Below are positions 17,057 to 25,149 of a stretch of DNA of 64,000 nt, piece by piece. Both the position numbers and the translations under genes were made by a program. Position 1 is the first letter of the stretch; each line of letters begins with the position of its first letter. Source of the stretch: Larkinella insperata (lineage in GTDB: Bacteria > Bacteroidota > Bacteroidia > Cytophagales > Spirosomataceae); NCBI RefSeq assembly GCF_026248825.1, contig NZ_CP110973.1:992001-1056000 (forward strand). The letters run 5' to 3'. The notes beneath the pieces were generated by a model. That model was given only the letters and a program-made list of their open reading frames with translations, was not told where the DNA came from and ran no database searches.

Positions 17057-17584
17057 ATGCAGACAAATCAATCCTACGCGGAATATTTGCGGCATACCGC
17101 CGTCTCGACTCGGTCCTTTCCGGCGGCCTCGCTGGAATTTTTCCTGCTCGATCAGGCCCAGGAACGTCGGCATCGGCGCGAAATGGAACAATTGGCGAAG
17201 TTGGCCCAAACATTTGACTGGAAACTAACGCGGAATTACGCCAAAGCCCTGAGCAAAGGGTATACGCTCGTTATTGCCGACCGGTCCAGCTCCATTTTGT
17301 GGGTAAGTGACCGTTTTTTTTCGATGACAGGTTACAAACCGCAGGAAGCGATTGGCCAGTCGCCCCGCTTTTTGCAGGGTCCGGACACCGACCTGGCACT
17401 GCTCCGGCAGTTGTCGGACGACCTGTCCCGGGCTCATCTTCAGGCGCGCCCCCGCCCTATCCGGCAGCAGTTAATCAACTACCGGAAAGATGGAGCAACG
17501 TACCGCTGCGATATCGAAATTGATCCCATCTGGACGAAACAGGGCGAACTCACCCATTTTATTGCAGTGGAAAAAGAAATATAA
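17057..17584 (+). CDS. PAS-domain protein, LOV-like without the photoactive cysteine
   Basis: 175 residues. The N-terminal 60 are helical and charged (QAQERRHRREMEQLAKLAQ); a PAS domain follows at about 66-175 (YTLVIADRSSSILWVSDRFF, MTGYKPQEAIG, NYRKDG, and a closing IAVEKEI). The segment GQSPRFLQGPDTD (100-112) aligns with the LOV flavin motif GRNCRFLQGP, but the adduct-forming Cys is Pro103 and the late Gln is Glu172, so blue-light photochemistry is not expected. No output domain is present, so it may act by protein-protein contact. It ends at a strong bidirectional terminator. Confidence 0.8.
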   Translation: MQTNQSYAEYLRHTAVSTRSFPAASLEFFLLDQAQERRHRREMEQLAKLAQTFDWKLTRNYAKALSKGYTLVIADRSSSILWVSDRFFSMTGYKPQEAIGQSPRFLQGPDTDLALLRQLSDDLSRAHLQARPRPIRQQLINYRKDGATYRCDIEIDPIWTKQGELTHFIAVEKEI

Positions 17585-17585
17585 A

Positions 17586-17668
17586 AGCCGTATCGCAGCC
17601 TTACGCGGGGCCGTCCGATTTGGTCAGGAGTTCCGCATAAGGTTGCGATACGGCTCTTTTATTTTTTC
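17586..17668. terminator. Bidirectional terminator with 23-bp stem
   Basis: Arms at 17586-17608 and 17633-17655 (core AGCCGTATCGCA) pair over 23 bp with one wobble and one mismatch, followed by a T-rich tract to 17668. It serves the PAS gene and, on the other strand, the end of the aldehyde dehydrogenase gene. Confidence 0.85.
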
Positions 17669-19185
17669 CACTCCCCGTCCACCAACCGATAAATTCCCAG
17701 CGGGTTGTCGGCTTTCAAAGCATCAGGCAACAGGGCATCGGGGAAATTCTGGTAACAAATCGGCCGGGCAAACCGTCGGATGGCGTTGGTACCAACCGAG
17801 GTCGAGCGAACATCCGTGGTGGCCGGATAAGGACCGCCGTGGTTCATGGCGTGGCTTACTTCTACTCCCGTCGGGAAACCGTTGATCAGCACCCGCCCCA
17901 CTTTTTGTTCCAGCACCTCCAGTAAGTCAGCGTATTCCAGCAATTCGTCAGGCGTTCCGAAAACCGTGGCCGTCAGATGGCCTTCCAGACCGTTGGCAAC
18001 CGACAGCATTTCTTCTTTCGTATCGGCCGTAACCATCAGGCTGCTCGGACCAAACACCTCTTCCGCCAGTTCGGGGTTTTCCAGCAACACATCAGCCGTA
18101 GTCGACAACAACGTGGGGTGCCCCGACGCGTAGCTTTCCACGACGGCCTCGGCCTTGCTGGCCACTAAAACGCTCGAATACGAATTGAGCTTTTCAATGC
18201 CAGCTGTGTAAGCCTGATAGATCCCTTTGGTCAGCATGGGCGTCGGTTGCGCCTGCGTCATCGCCAACCGGGCCTGGCTGATAAAGGCATCCCCCCCGTC
18301 TGACTGCTTGACGATGGCCAAACCGGGATTAGTACAAAACTGTCCTACTCCCAGCGTCACAGAGTCGACGTACGCTTTGGCCAGATCCAATCCTTTCTGT
18401 TTCAGAATGGCGGGCAGAAAAAACACCGGGTTGGTACTGCCCATTTCGGCGTACACCGGAATCGGTTCCGGACGGCGGACGGCGGCATCGTAAATCGCTT
18501 TTCCGCCCTTGAACGACCCCGTAAAACCGATGGCTTTGATCAGCGGGCTTTCGACAATCGCCATGCCCACATCCACCCCCGTGCCGTGAACCATCTGGAA
18601 GACACCTTCCGGCAACCCGCAGGCTTCCACGGCTTTCCGAATGGCCTTGCCGACCAAATCCGACGTACCCGGGTGGGCCGGATGGGCTTTAACAACCACC
18701 GGGCAGCCAGCCGCCAGCGCCGAAGCCGTGTCGCCACCCGCTACCGAAAACGCCAGCGGGAAGTTGCTCGCGCCGAAAATACCGACCGGCCCCAACGGAA
18801 TCAGCATCTGCCGCAAATCCGGGCGGGGCAGCGGTTGGCGATCGGGCAGCGCCGTGTCGATCCGGGCATCCACCCAGGTCCCTTCGCGGAGGTATTGAGC
18901 AAATAACCGCAACTGGCCCATCGTCCGGCCGCGTTCGCCCGTCAGCCGGGCCAGGGGCAGGGCCGTTTCCTGATTGGCGCGTTCGAGCAGTTCGTCGCCC
19001 AGCGCCATGATTTCGTCGGCGATGCGCTCCAGTAACTGGGCTTTGGCTTCACCGGAAAGTTTACGATACGTGTGAAAGGCCGCGGCTGCCTGCCAGCAGG
19101 CGTGGGCAACTTCTTCGGGGGTTGATTCTTCGAATACACCGGCTAATTCTTCACCGGTGGCGGGGTTGATGGCTTGAAAACTCAT
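17659..19185 (-). CDS. Aldehyde dehydrogenase (NADP+), probable 2,5-dioxopentanoate dehydrogenase
   Basis: 508 residues. The aldehyde dehydrogenase catalytic pair is visible: Glu247 in VYAEMGSTNP and Cys284 in GVGQFCTNPG; the cofactor loop is FTGSFKGGKA and an N-terminal IFGASNFPLAFS segment is typical of the alpha-ketoglutarate semialdehyde dehydrogenase group. It would oxidise 2,5-dioxopentanoate to 2-oxoglutarate. Its start is four bases after the stop of the FAH-fold dehydratase gene, which would make exactly that aldehyde, so the two form a short sugar-acid route into the TCA cycle. The exact substrate is inferred from the pairing. Confidence 0.88.
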   Translation of the reverse strand: MSFQAINPATGEELAGVFEESTPEEVAHACWQAAAAFHTYRKLSGEAKAQLLERIADEIMALGDELLERANQETALPLARLTGERGRTMGQLRLFAQYLREGTWVDARIDTALPDRQPLPRPDLRQMLIPLGPVGIFGASNFPLAFSVAGGDTASALAAGCPVVVKAHPAHPGTSDLVGKAIRKAVEACGLPEGVFQMVHGTGVDVGMAIVESPLIKAIGFTGSFKGGKAIYDAAVRRPEPIPVYAEMGSTNPVFFLPAILKQKGLDLAKAYVDSVTLGVGQFCTNPGLAIVKQSDGGDAFISQARLAMTQAQPTPMLTKGIYQAYTAGIEKLNSYSSVLVASKAEAVVESYASGHPTLLSTTADVLLENPELAEEVFGPSSLMVTADTKEEMLSVANGLEGHLTATVFGTPDELLEYADLLEVLEQKVGRVLINGFPTGVEVSHAMNHGGPYPATTDVRSTSVGTNAIRRFARPICYQNFPDALLPDALKADNPLGIYRLVDGEWKK

Positions 19186-19189
19186 GCTT

Positions 19190-20029
19190 TTAACGTTGTA
19201 CGGTATTTACCAATGTACCGATTCCCTGAATTGAAATACGCACTTCGTCACCGGCCTCCAGCGTGAAATCATCGCCGGGAACAATACCGGTGCCGGTCAT
19301 TAAATAACACCCGTGCGGGAAAGTGGTTTCGCTAAACAGGAAAGAAACCAGTTCGTCGTGCTTCCGCTTCATGCGGTTGATGGCAATTTTTTCGTCAAAA
19401 ACCGGCTGGCCGTCCCGCCGGATTTCGAGCCGGATTTCGGTATCGGACGAGATGGGCGCGCCCGGCACGTAAAGGCACGGCCCGACGGCCGCCGATCCGT
19501 CGTAGGTTTTGGCCTGCGGCAGGTACAGCGGATTTTCGCCCTCAATACTTCGCGAACTCATGTCGTTGCCGACGGTATAGCCCACGATTTTGCCGGTCGA
19601 CGTAATAAACAGCGTCAGTTCCGGCTCGGGTACGTTCCAGGTCGAATCTTTCCGGATGCGGACGGCATCGCCCGGTCCTACCGCGCGCGCAGCCGTTGAC
19701 TTAAAGAACAATTCAGGGCGCTCGGCGTCGTAGACCCGTTCGTAGAAATCACCGCCCCCGGCATCTTTCGACTCTTCCATCCGGGCGTTGCGGCTGCGCA
19801 GGTACGTTACGCCCGACGCCCAGATTTCCTGCTGGCTGATCGGTGGCAGTAACTGCGTTTCGGTCCAGCTGCGGAACTCGTCGGAAGCGGTGGTAGAGGG
19901 CACTTCTTGTTGGAGAAAGTTGAACAGATCATCCTGATTAACGAGGTAGTCCCAGTCGTCGCTGGGTGCACGGTGGAAGCGGTTTTCGTGTTCAACAACA
20001 ATGCCCTGGCGGGTACGGTATAGTTTCAT
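19190..20029 (-). CDS. FAH-fold enzyme, probable 2-keto-3-deoxy-pentonate dehydratase
   Basis: 279 residues from the ATG at 20029. The C-terminal fumarylacetoacetate hydrolase fold shows the metal ligands Glu135-x-Glu137 in VPEPELTL and a later Asp in GNDMSSRSIEGENP. The segment SGVTYLRSRNARMEES followed by VYDAERPELFFKS is characteristic of the 2-keto-3-deoxy-D-arabinonate/xylonate dehydratase branch more than of true fumarylacetoacetase. The product, 2,5-dioxopentanoate, is the substrate of the enzyme encoded four bases downstream. Upstream sugar dehydrogenase and aldonate dehydratase genes are not in the window. Confidence 0.82.
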   Translation of the reverse strand: MKLYRTRQGIVVEHENRFHRAPSDDWDYLVNQDDLFNFLQQEVPSTTASDEFRSWTETQLLPPISQQEIWASGVTYLRSRNARMEESKDAGGGDFYERVYDAERPELFFKSTAARAVGPGDAVRIRKDSTWNVPEPELTLFITSTGKIVGYTVGNDMSSRSIEGENPLYLPQAKTYDGSAAVGPCLYVPGAPISSDTEIRLEIRRDGQPVFDEKIAINRMKRKHDELVSFLFSETTFPHGCYLMTGTGIVPGDDFTLEAGDEVRISIQGIGTLVNTVQR

Positions 20030-20114
20030 GGAAGATTGAGGAGTTGAGGGTTGCTGTAAGAACCGCAAAAATGGACAATTTTACGCAGGTTTTCAGGCCG
20101 TACCCGTAATTAAT

Positions 20115-20130
20115 GTAACCAAAAGTAACC
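20115..20130 (-). promoter_or_regulatory. Promoter -7 box overlapped by GTAACC direct repeats
   Basis: On the plus strand GTAACC occurs at 20115-20120 and again at 20125-20130, a 10-bp period that puts both on one face of the helix. Between them, TACTTTTG on the minus strand (20120-20127) matches the TAnnTTTG box and points at the dehydratase gene, leaving a leader of roughly 85 bases. A nearby inverted repeat (CCGAAAAT at 20148-20155 and ATTTTCGG at 20176-20183) adds to an operator-like layout. Confidence 0.45.
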
Positions 20131-20193
20131 TTTTCTAGATCGCCAGCCCGAAAATGACGGCCTGACTCAGTCCTGATTTTCGGCAGGTACTCC

Positions 20194-20224
20194 TTTGACT
20201 GCGATAAATTTTCTCCTAATTTTA
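20194..20224 (+). promoter_or_regulatory. Bacteroidota promoter for the copper/propeller dehydrogenase
   Basis: TTTG at 20194-20197, a 19-bp spacer, then TAATTTTA at 20217-20224 (one mismatch to TAnnTTTG). Spacing and position, about 38 bp before the ATG at 20262, fit the standard Bacteroidota housekeeping promoter. Confidence 0.6.
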
Positions 20225-20261
20225 ACATAAATATTCCTAAGCAATTACGATTTTCAGCCTC

Positions 20262-23138
20262 ATGTGTAAATCCTGCTCGCTCATAGCGTTGCTATTTGCC
20301 ATCCTTTTGATGCCCGGCGCTAGCACGGCGCAATCTGCTAAAAATAAGCCCAAAGCCATTCTTCAGGATACTGCCAAGTTTGACCGCGATTACAAGCTGG
20401 AAGCGACCATGCTGGGCTATTTTTCCAAAGACGGCGCCCGCAATCCCACTCTGAAAGCCCAAAAAGGCGACCGCGTCCGGATTACAATCGTCAACGGCGA
20501 GGTGATGACTCACGATATTACCCTGGAAAAGCTTAAACTGAAGAGCAAGACCATTCTGGAAAAGGGCTCCAGCACCAGCATTACGTTCACGGCTGACCAG
20601 AACGATACGTACTACTGCTCGGTGCCGGGCCACCGCGCGGCTGGGATGGTCGGTAATTTTGAAGTCGTCGAAGGACCGATTTCGGACGCGACGATCGCCG
20701 GGCAATTGCCCGCGAAAGACGGTCGGCCCCTGAACCTGAATTTTGAAACGGGTACGTTAAAAGACTGGACGGCCACGGGCGACGCCTTCGCCAATCCGCT
20801 TTTTGCGCAGGATGACCCATCTCCCGTTCACGAGAAAGACATGCACATCGGTTTCGAGGGCAAGTATTTTCTGAGCAGTGGCGGAACCACCCACTACAAA
20901 CAAACCGGCACTTTAACTTCTGCGCCGTTTAAAGTCACCCAGCCGTTTGCGGCTTTCAAAGTGTCGGGGGGCGCTTTGCAGGATACGCGCGTGGAGATTG
21001 TGCAGGCCGGAACAGACAAGGTGATTTACCACATTACCGGTCAGGGCCGGGCCACGCTGCAACCCGCCGTAGTGGACTTGCAACCGTATCAGAATCAGGA
21101 GATTTTTATTCGAATTGTTGATAACGAAACCGGTATTTCGCAGATACCGTACATTCCAAACGATAAATGGGCGCACATCAATTTTGATGATTTTCAGTTC
21201 TACGCAACGCGCCCCAATTTTCCGAATGAACTAAAGCAGAAAGATATCATCATCCTGCCGCCCCTGGACCCGGTCCTGAATGCCGGTCTTTCGGGTGTTG
21301 AAGCGGCCAAAGCCATGACGCTGCCCAAAGGCTTTAAAATCACGCTGGCAGCCGCCGAACCGGAGATCGTGAAGCCCATCTGTTTCACCATCGATTCGCG
21401 CAGCCGGCTTTGGGTGGTAGAGTCGCACACCTATCCCGTTCCGGCACCGGAAGGACAGGGTCGGGACCGTGTTCTGATTTTTGAAGACACGAACGGCGAC
21501 GGCACGCTGGACAAGAAAAAGATCTTTGCGGAGGGGCTGAATCTGGTTAGCGGAATTGAGGTCGGCCTGGGCGGTGTGTGGCTAGGTGCGGCCCCCTACC
21601 TGCTTTTTATTCCCGCTGATTTCAGAAACGACAAACCGTCGGGACCGACTCAAAAACTACTCGACGGCTGGGGAACGCACGACACGCACGAAACCCTGAA
21701 CAGCCTGCGCTGGGGGCCAGACGGCTGGTTGTACGGCAACCACGGTGTCTTTACCCATTCGAACGTCGGCAAGCCGGGTGCCCCGGATTCGGAGCGTACA
21801 AAACTCAACGCCGGCGTCTGGCGCTACCACCCCACCACCCGGCAATTTGAAGTTTTCGCCGAAGGAACCAGCAACCCCTGGGGCCTCGATTTCAACGACT
21901 ACGGCCATGCTTTTATTACGGCCTGCGTGATTCCGCACATGTACCACATGATTCAGGGTGGGCGCTACCAGCGGCAGGCTGGCAATCACTTCAACCCCTA
22001 CACCTACGACGACATCAAAACCCACGCCGATCACGTTCACTGGGTGGGTGAACGGGGACCTCATGCCGGAAATTTCCGCTCGGCGTCGGCGGGTGGTGGA
22101 CACGCCCACGCCGGGGCCATGATTTACCTCGGCAATAGCTGGCCGCCGGAATACCGCAACGATATTTTCATGAACAACATCAACGGCGCCAAGCTGAACC
22201 AGGATCACCCAACGCGCGCGGGCTCGGGCTACATGGTTACGCACAAGCCGGATTTCCTGGCCATGAACGATTCCTGGTCGCAGTGGCTAAATATGAAATA
22301 CGATGCCAGCGGCTCGGTCTGGGCCATCGACTGGTACGACAAAAACCAGTGTCACAGCGCCAATCCGGATGTGCACAATAAAACGATGGGCCGGATTTTC
22401 AAGATTACGTACGACAATGACAAATGGGTACAGGTCGATCTGGCGAAAGCTTCGGACAAAGAACTGGTTGAGTACCAGTTGAACGGCAATGAATGGTACG
22501 TTCGACAGGCCCGAATCATTTTGCAGGAACGCGGCCCGAACAAGAAGGTCCACAAGGCGCTGAAAGACATCCTGGCTAAGAATCCGGATGCGACCCGTAA
22601 ACTCCGCGCGCTGTGGGCGCTTCATGCCACGAAAGGGCTAACGGATAAAGAATTGGAGGATTTATTGGGCAATGAGAACGAATACGTTAGAAGCTGGGCC
22701 ATTCAGCTGCTGGCCGAAGACAAGTCTGTTTCGCCCGAAACCCTGAAACGGTTTGCGGCTCTGGCCCAGAACGACAACTCGGCCCTGGTACGGCTCTATC
22801 TTACCTCAGCCATGCTGCGGCTGGAACCGGGCCAGCGGTGGGACGTGCTGGATGCCCTCGTGCAGAAGTCGGCGGATAAAGAGGATCATAACCTGCCACT
22901 GATGGTTTGGTATGCCTCCGAACCCCTGGCGGCTATCGACATGAAACGGGCGCTGGAAATGGCCCAGAAATCAAAATTGCCAAAGCAACTGCCGTACACG
23001 ATTCAGCGAATTGCCGCCATTGGCACCGACGATGCGAAAAAGTTGCTGAAAGAACTGAATGATCGGGTGGGCCAACGGGAACACTCCCACGAAAACCACG
23101 AAATCCAGATGGTGCTCGCTGAAGCGCTGAAGGAGTAA
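20262..23138 (+). CDS. Cupredoxin / PVC-type beta-propeller dehydrogenase / HEAT-repeat fusion protein
   Basis: 958 residues with a signal peptide (cleavage near TAQ-S24). Residues about 40-137 form a plastocyanin-like domain with a full type 1 copper ligand set: His84, Cys119, His124 and Met129 (YYCSVPGHRAAGM). A carbohydrate-binding-like stretch (150-320) precedes a propeller domain (about 340-690, starting with LPKGFKITLAAAEPEIVKPI) of the kind annotated as membrane-bound dehydrogenase or PVC-type, and HEAT-like helices fill about 735-955. The C-terminal haem-binding CxxCH module common in this group is absent; the copper domain may replace it as electron carrier (inference). Substrate unknown, perhaps a sugar or alcohol in the periplasm. 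Confidence 0.78.
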   Translation: MCKSCSLIALLFAILLMPGASTAQSAKNKPKAILQDTAKFDRDYKLEATMLGYFSKDGARNPTLKAQKGDRVRITIVNGEVMTHDITLEKLKLKSKTILEKGSSTSITFTADQNDTYYCSVPGHRAAGMVGNFEVVEGPISDATIAGQLPAKDGRPLNLNFETGTLKDWTATGDAFANPLFAQDDPSPVHEKDMHIGFEGKYFLSSGGTTHYKQTGTLTSAPFKVTQPFAAFKVSGGALQDTRVEIVQAGTDKVIYHITGQGRATLQPAVVDLQPYQNQEIFIRIVDNETGISQIPYIPNDKWAHINFDDFQFYATRPNFPNELKQKDIIILPPLDPVLNAGLSGVEAAKAMTLPKGFKITLAAAEPEIVKPICFTIDSRSRLWVVESHTYPVPAPEGQGRDRVLIFEDTNGDGTLDKKKIFAEGLNLVSGIEVGLGGVWLGAAPYLLFIPADFRNDKPSGPTQKLLDGWGTHDTHETLNSLRWGPDGWLYGNHGVFTHSNVGKPGAPDSERTKLNAGVWRYHPTTRQFEVFAEGTSNPWGLDFNDYGHAFITACVIPHMYHMIQGGRYQRQAGNHFNPYTYDDIKTHADHVHWVGERGPHAGNFRSASAGGGHAHAGAMIYLGNSWPPEYRNDIFMNNINGAKLNQDHPTRAGSGYMVTHKPDFLAMNDSWSQWLNMKYDASGSVWAIDWYDKNQCHSANPDVHNKTMGRIFKITYDNDKWVQVDLAKASDKELVEYQLNGNEWYVRQARIILQERGPNKKVHKALKDILAKNPDATRKLRALWALHATKGLTDKELEDLLGNENEYVRSWAIQLLAEDKSVSPETLKRFAALAQNDNSALVRLYLTSAMLRLEPGQRWDVLDALVQKSADKEDHNLPLMVWYASEPLAAIDMKRALEMAQKSKLPKQLPYTIQRIAAIGTDDAKKLLKELNDRVGQREHSHENHEIQMVLAEALKE

Positions 23139-23147
23139 GACGGAGTT

Positions 23148-23188
23148 GAACGAAAAAGCCGGAGGTGTACCCGCGGCTTTTTACGTTC
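23148..23188 (+). terminator. Rho-independent terminator after the dehydrogenase
   Basis: AAAAAGCCG (23153-23161) pairs with CGGCTTTTT (23174-23182), and GAACG/CGTTC outside extend the stem with a one-base bulge. The downstream arm supplies the T-run. Confidence 0.75.
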
Positions 23189-23353
23189 ACTGCATCCTAC
23201 GCAGTAATGTCGTTTAAACGTAGCCTTTAAATTATCGCTAATCGGTCGCCCGTTTCGAACGGAAGAGTGCGTAAAAAGTGTTAAATTAGTAAGCAATCGC
23301 CCGTTTTGGGCAGGTGCTTTTTACTGGCCCGTTGAGAATTCTTATTTGATAAA

Positions 23354-24046
23354 ATGCTGCACAAAACCCGGGGAATCGTTCTGAGTTATTTCCGTTACCG
23401 CGAAACTTCCATTATCGTTCGTGTTTATACCGAGGAGTTCGGTCTGCAAAGTTACCTCGTCAACGGTGTGCGTTCGGCCAAGAGCAAAACAAACCGGATC
23501 GCCTTTTTTCAGCCGTTAACGTTGCTCGATATGGTGGTCTACTACAAGCCGGATAAAGACCTCAACCGACTCTCGGAAGTTAAAATCAATTACCCCTTCC
23601 AGCACCTTCCGTTCGACATTGCCAAGTCCAGTCTGGCGCTGTTTGTGAGCGAAATGCTGACTAAAACGCTGAAAGAAGAAGCCAGCAACCTGACATTGTA
23701 TCATTTTCTGGAAGATAGCGTTCGGTATCTGGAAGAAGCCGAAGCCGACTACGAAAATTTCCACATTGCTTTTCTGCTGAAACTGGCGTTTTTTCTGGGG
23801 TTTGGTCCGGCCAGCGCCCGCGAGTTTGAGGAGCAGTTGCAGGAACAGAAATATCCGTTTTTACCCGATGAGGCTACGGAAAAGGCCCTGAATGCATTTC
23901 TGCGTCAGCGGTTGGGAGCGCCCGTGAAAGTTTCCCGCCAAACCCGGGCAGAATTGCTCGATGCCCTGGTGGCATTTTACCGGATTCACATTGATAGTCT
24001 GGGGGAAATCAAGTCCTTGTCGGTCTTGCGGGAGGTGTTAAGCTAA
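23354..24046 (+). CDS. recO: DNA repair protein RecO
   Basis: 230 residues. RecO works with RecR to load RecA onto SSB-coated single-stranded DNA. The N-terminal OB fold is clear (LHKTRGIVLSYFRYRETSI, VYTEEFGLQSYLVNGVRSAKSK), followed by the helical C-terminal domain (SSLALFVSEMLTKTLKEE, FLLKLAFFLGFGPASA). The zinc-finger cysteines seen in some RecO proteins are absent, as is common in Bacteroidota. Its last four bases overlap the end of the convergent cupin gene. Confidence 0.92.
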   Translation: MLHKTRGIVLSYFRYRETSIIVRVYTEEFGLQSYLVNGVRSAKSKTNRIAFFQPLTLLDMVVYYKPDKDLNRLSEVKINYPFQHLPFDIAKSSLALFVSEMLTKTLKEEASNLTLYHFLEDSVRYLEEAEADYENFHIAFLLKLAFFLGFGPASAREFEEQLQEQKYPFLPDEATEKALNAFLRQRLGAPVKVSRQTRAELLDALVAFYRIHIDSLGEIKSLSVLREVLS

Positions 24047-24405
24047 GGATCGCGGTGCACGGTGTCTGGCGCAAATGCGGGCAAACAAACGGCGATGTAT
24101 TCGGCACCACCCGGCTCGGGACTGCTGTAACGCACCCATTCACCCGGATGCGCCACCACGGCCTGACCCGCCCGTACCTCCAGCGAACCGCCTTCGTGTT
24201 CCACGCGCAGCATCCCGCTCAGTACGACGGTAATTTCCTCAAATTCCGGGCGCTGACCGGGTTCTTCCCACCCCTCGGGCGATACCATCCGGGCCACGCT
24301 CACGGTCGAATGCCCACTATTGACCCGCCCGGCGTATTCTTCAATCCGTTTGGGTTTATTGCCAGCGGCTTCAATGAGAGTCGGTTTTTGGATTAAGGTA
24401 GGCAT
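24043..24405 (-). CDS. Cupin domain protein
   Basis: 120 residues making one conserved beta-barrel. Cupin motif 1 is degenerate (PGQRPEFEEITVVLSGMLRVE) and motif 2 reads AHPGEWVRYSSPEPGGAEYIAV. It has the size of ethanolamine-utilisation-like small cupins, but the typical metal-binding His pair is incomplete, so a binding role is as likely as an enzyme. The gene starts four bases after lptB and is probably third in the recJ-lptB-cupin transcript. Confidence 0.75.
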   Translation of the reverse strand: MPTLIQKPTLIEAAGNKPKRIEEYAGRVNSGHSTVSVARMVSPEGWEEPGQRPEFEEITVVLSGMLRVEHEGGSLEVRAGQAVVAHPGEWVRYSSPEPGGAEYIAVCLPAFAPDTVHRDP

Positions 24406-24409
24406 AGTG

Positions 24410-25144
24410 CTAAAATTCTTTTCGCTTCAACTCAAAACTCTGACCCAGGTACACGCGCCGAACCTGTTCATCATTGGCCAGATCTTCAGCAGTGCCCTGT
24501 TTCAAGATTTTACCCTCAAACAACAGGTACGCCCGGTCGGTAATGGAAAGCGTCTCGTTTACGTTGTGGTCTGTAATCAGAATACCGATGTTTTTGTGTT
24601 TAAGCTGCGCCACTATGCTCTGAATGTCCTCAACCGCAATGGGGTCAACGCCCGCAAACGGCTCATCCAGCAGAATAAACTTCGGATCGACGGCCAGGCT
24701 CCGGGCAATTTCGGTCCGCCGACGTTCCCCGCCCGACAACACCTTGCCCTTGTTCTTGCGAACGTGCGTCAGGCTGAATTCTTCCAGCAGCTTCTCCACT
24801 TTTTCCTTCTGGGCCTGCTTTGGCAAATCGGTCATTTCCAACACGGCCAGCACGTTTTCTTCAACCGTCAAATCCCGGAACACCGACGCTTCCTGGGCCA
24901 GATACCCAACGCCCAGCCGTGCCCGCTTGTACATGGGCAGATCGGTAACATCCTGGTCGTCAATATAAACTTTGCCGCTATTCGGTTTAATCAGGCCAAC
25001 GGCCATGTAGAAGGAAGTGGTTTTGCCCGCACCATTTGGGCCGAGCAAACCGACAATTTCGCCCTGTTCGACCTGGTACGAAACGTGATCGTTGACCAGC
25101 CGGGAGCCGTATTTTTTAACTAAGTTTTCGGTTCGGAGAATCAT
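24410..25144 (-). CDS. lptB: LPS export ABC transporter ATP-binding protein
   Basis: 244 residues. LptB powers extraction of lipopolysaccharide from the inner membrane with LptFG. Walker A is GPNGAGKTTS (about 34-43), the Q-loop is VGYLAQEASVF, the ABC signature is LSGGERRRTEIARSL, Walker B is FILLDEPFAGVDP and the H-loop is ITDHNV. The partner phrase RDLTVEENVLAVLE is typical of LptB. The gene begins five bases after recJ. Confidence 0.95.
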   Translation of the reverse strand: MILRTENLVKKYGSRLVNDHVSYQVEQGEIVGLLGPNGAGKTTSFYMAVGLIKPNSGKVYIDDQDVTDLPMYKRARLGVGYLAQEASVFRDLTVEENVLAVLEMTDLPKQAQKEKVEKLLEEFSLTHVRKNKGKVLSGGERRRTEIARSLAVDPKFILLDEPFAGVDPIAVEDIQSIVAQLKHKNIGILITDHNVNETLSITDRAYLLFEGKILKQGTAEDLANDEQVRRVYLGQSFELKRKEF

Positions 25145-25149
25145 GTTGC

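Noticed and set aside
23211..23220. CGTTTAAACG palindrome, also present at 31384-31393
   Set aside because: Ten bases only, and the second copy spans a stop codon, so chance is the simplest explanation.
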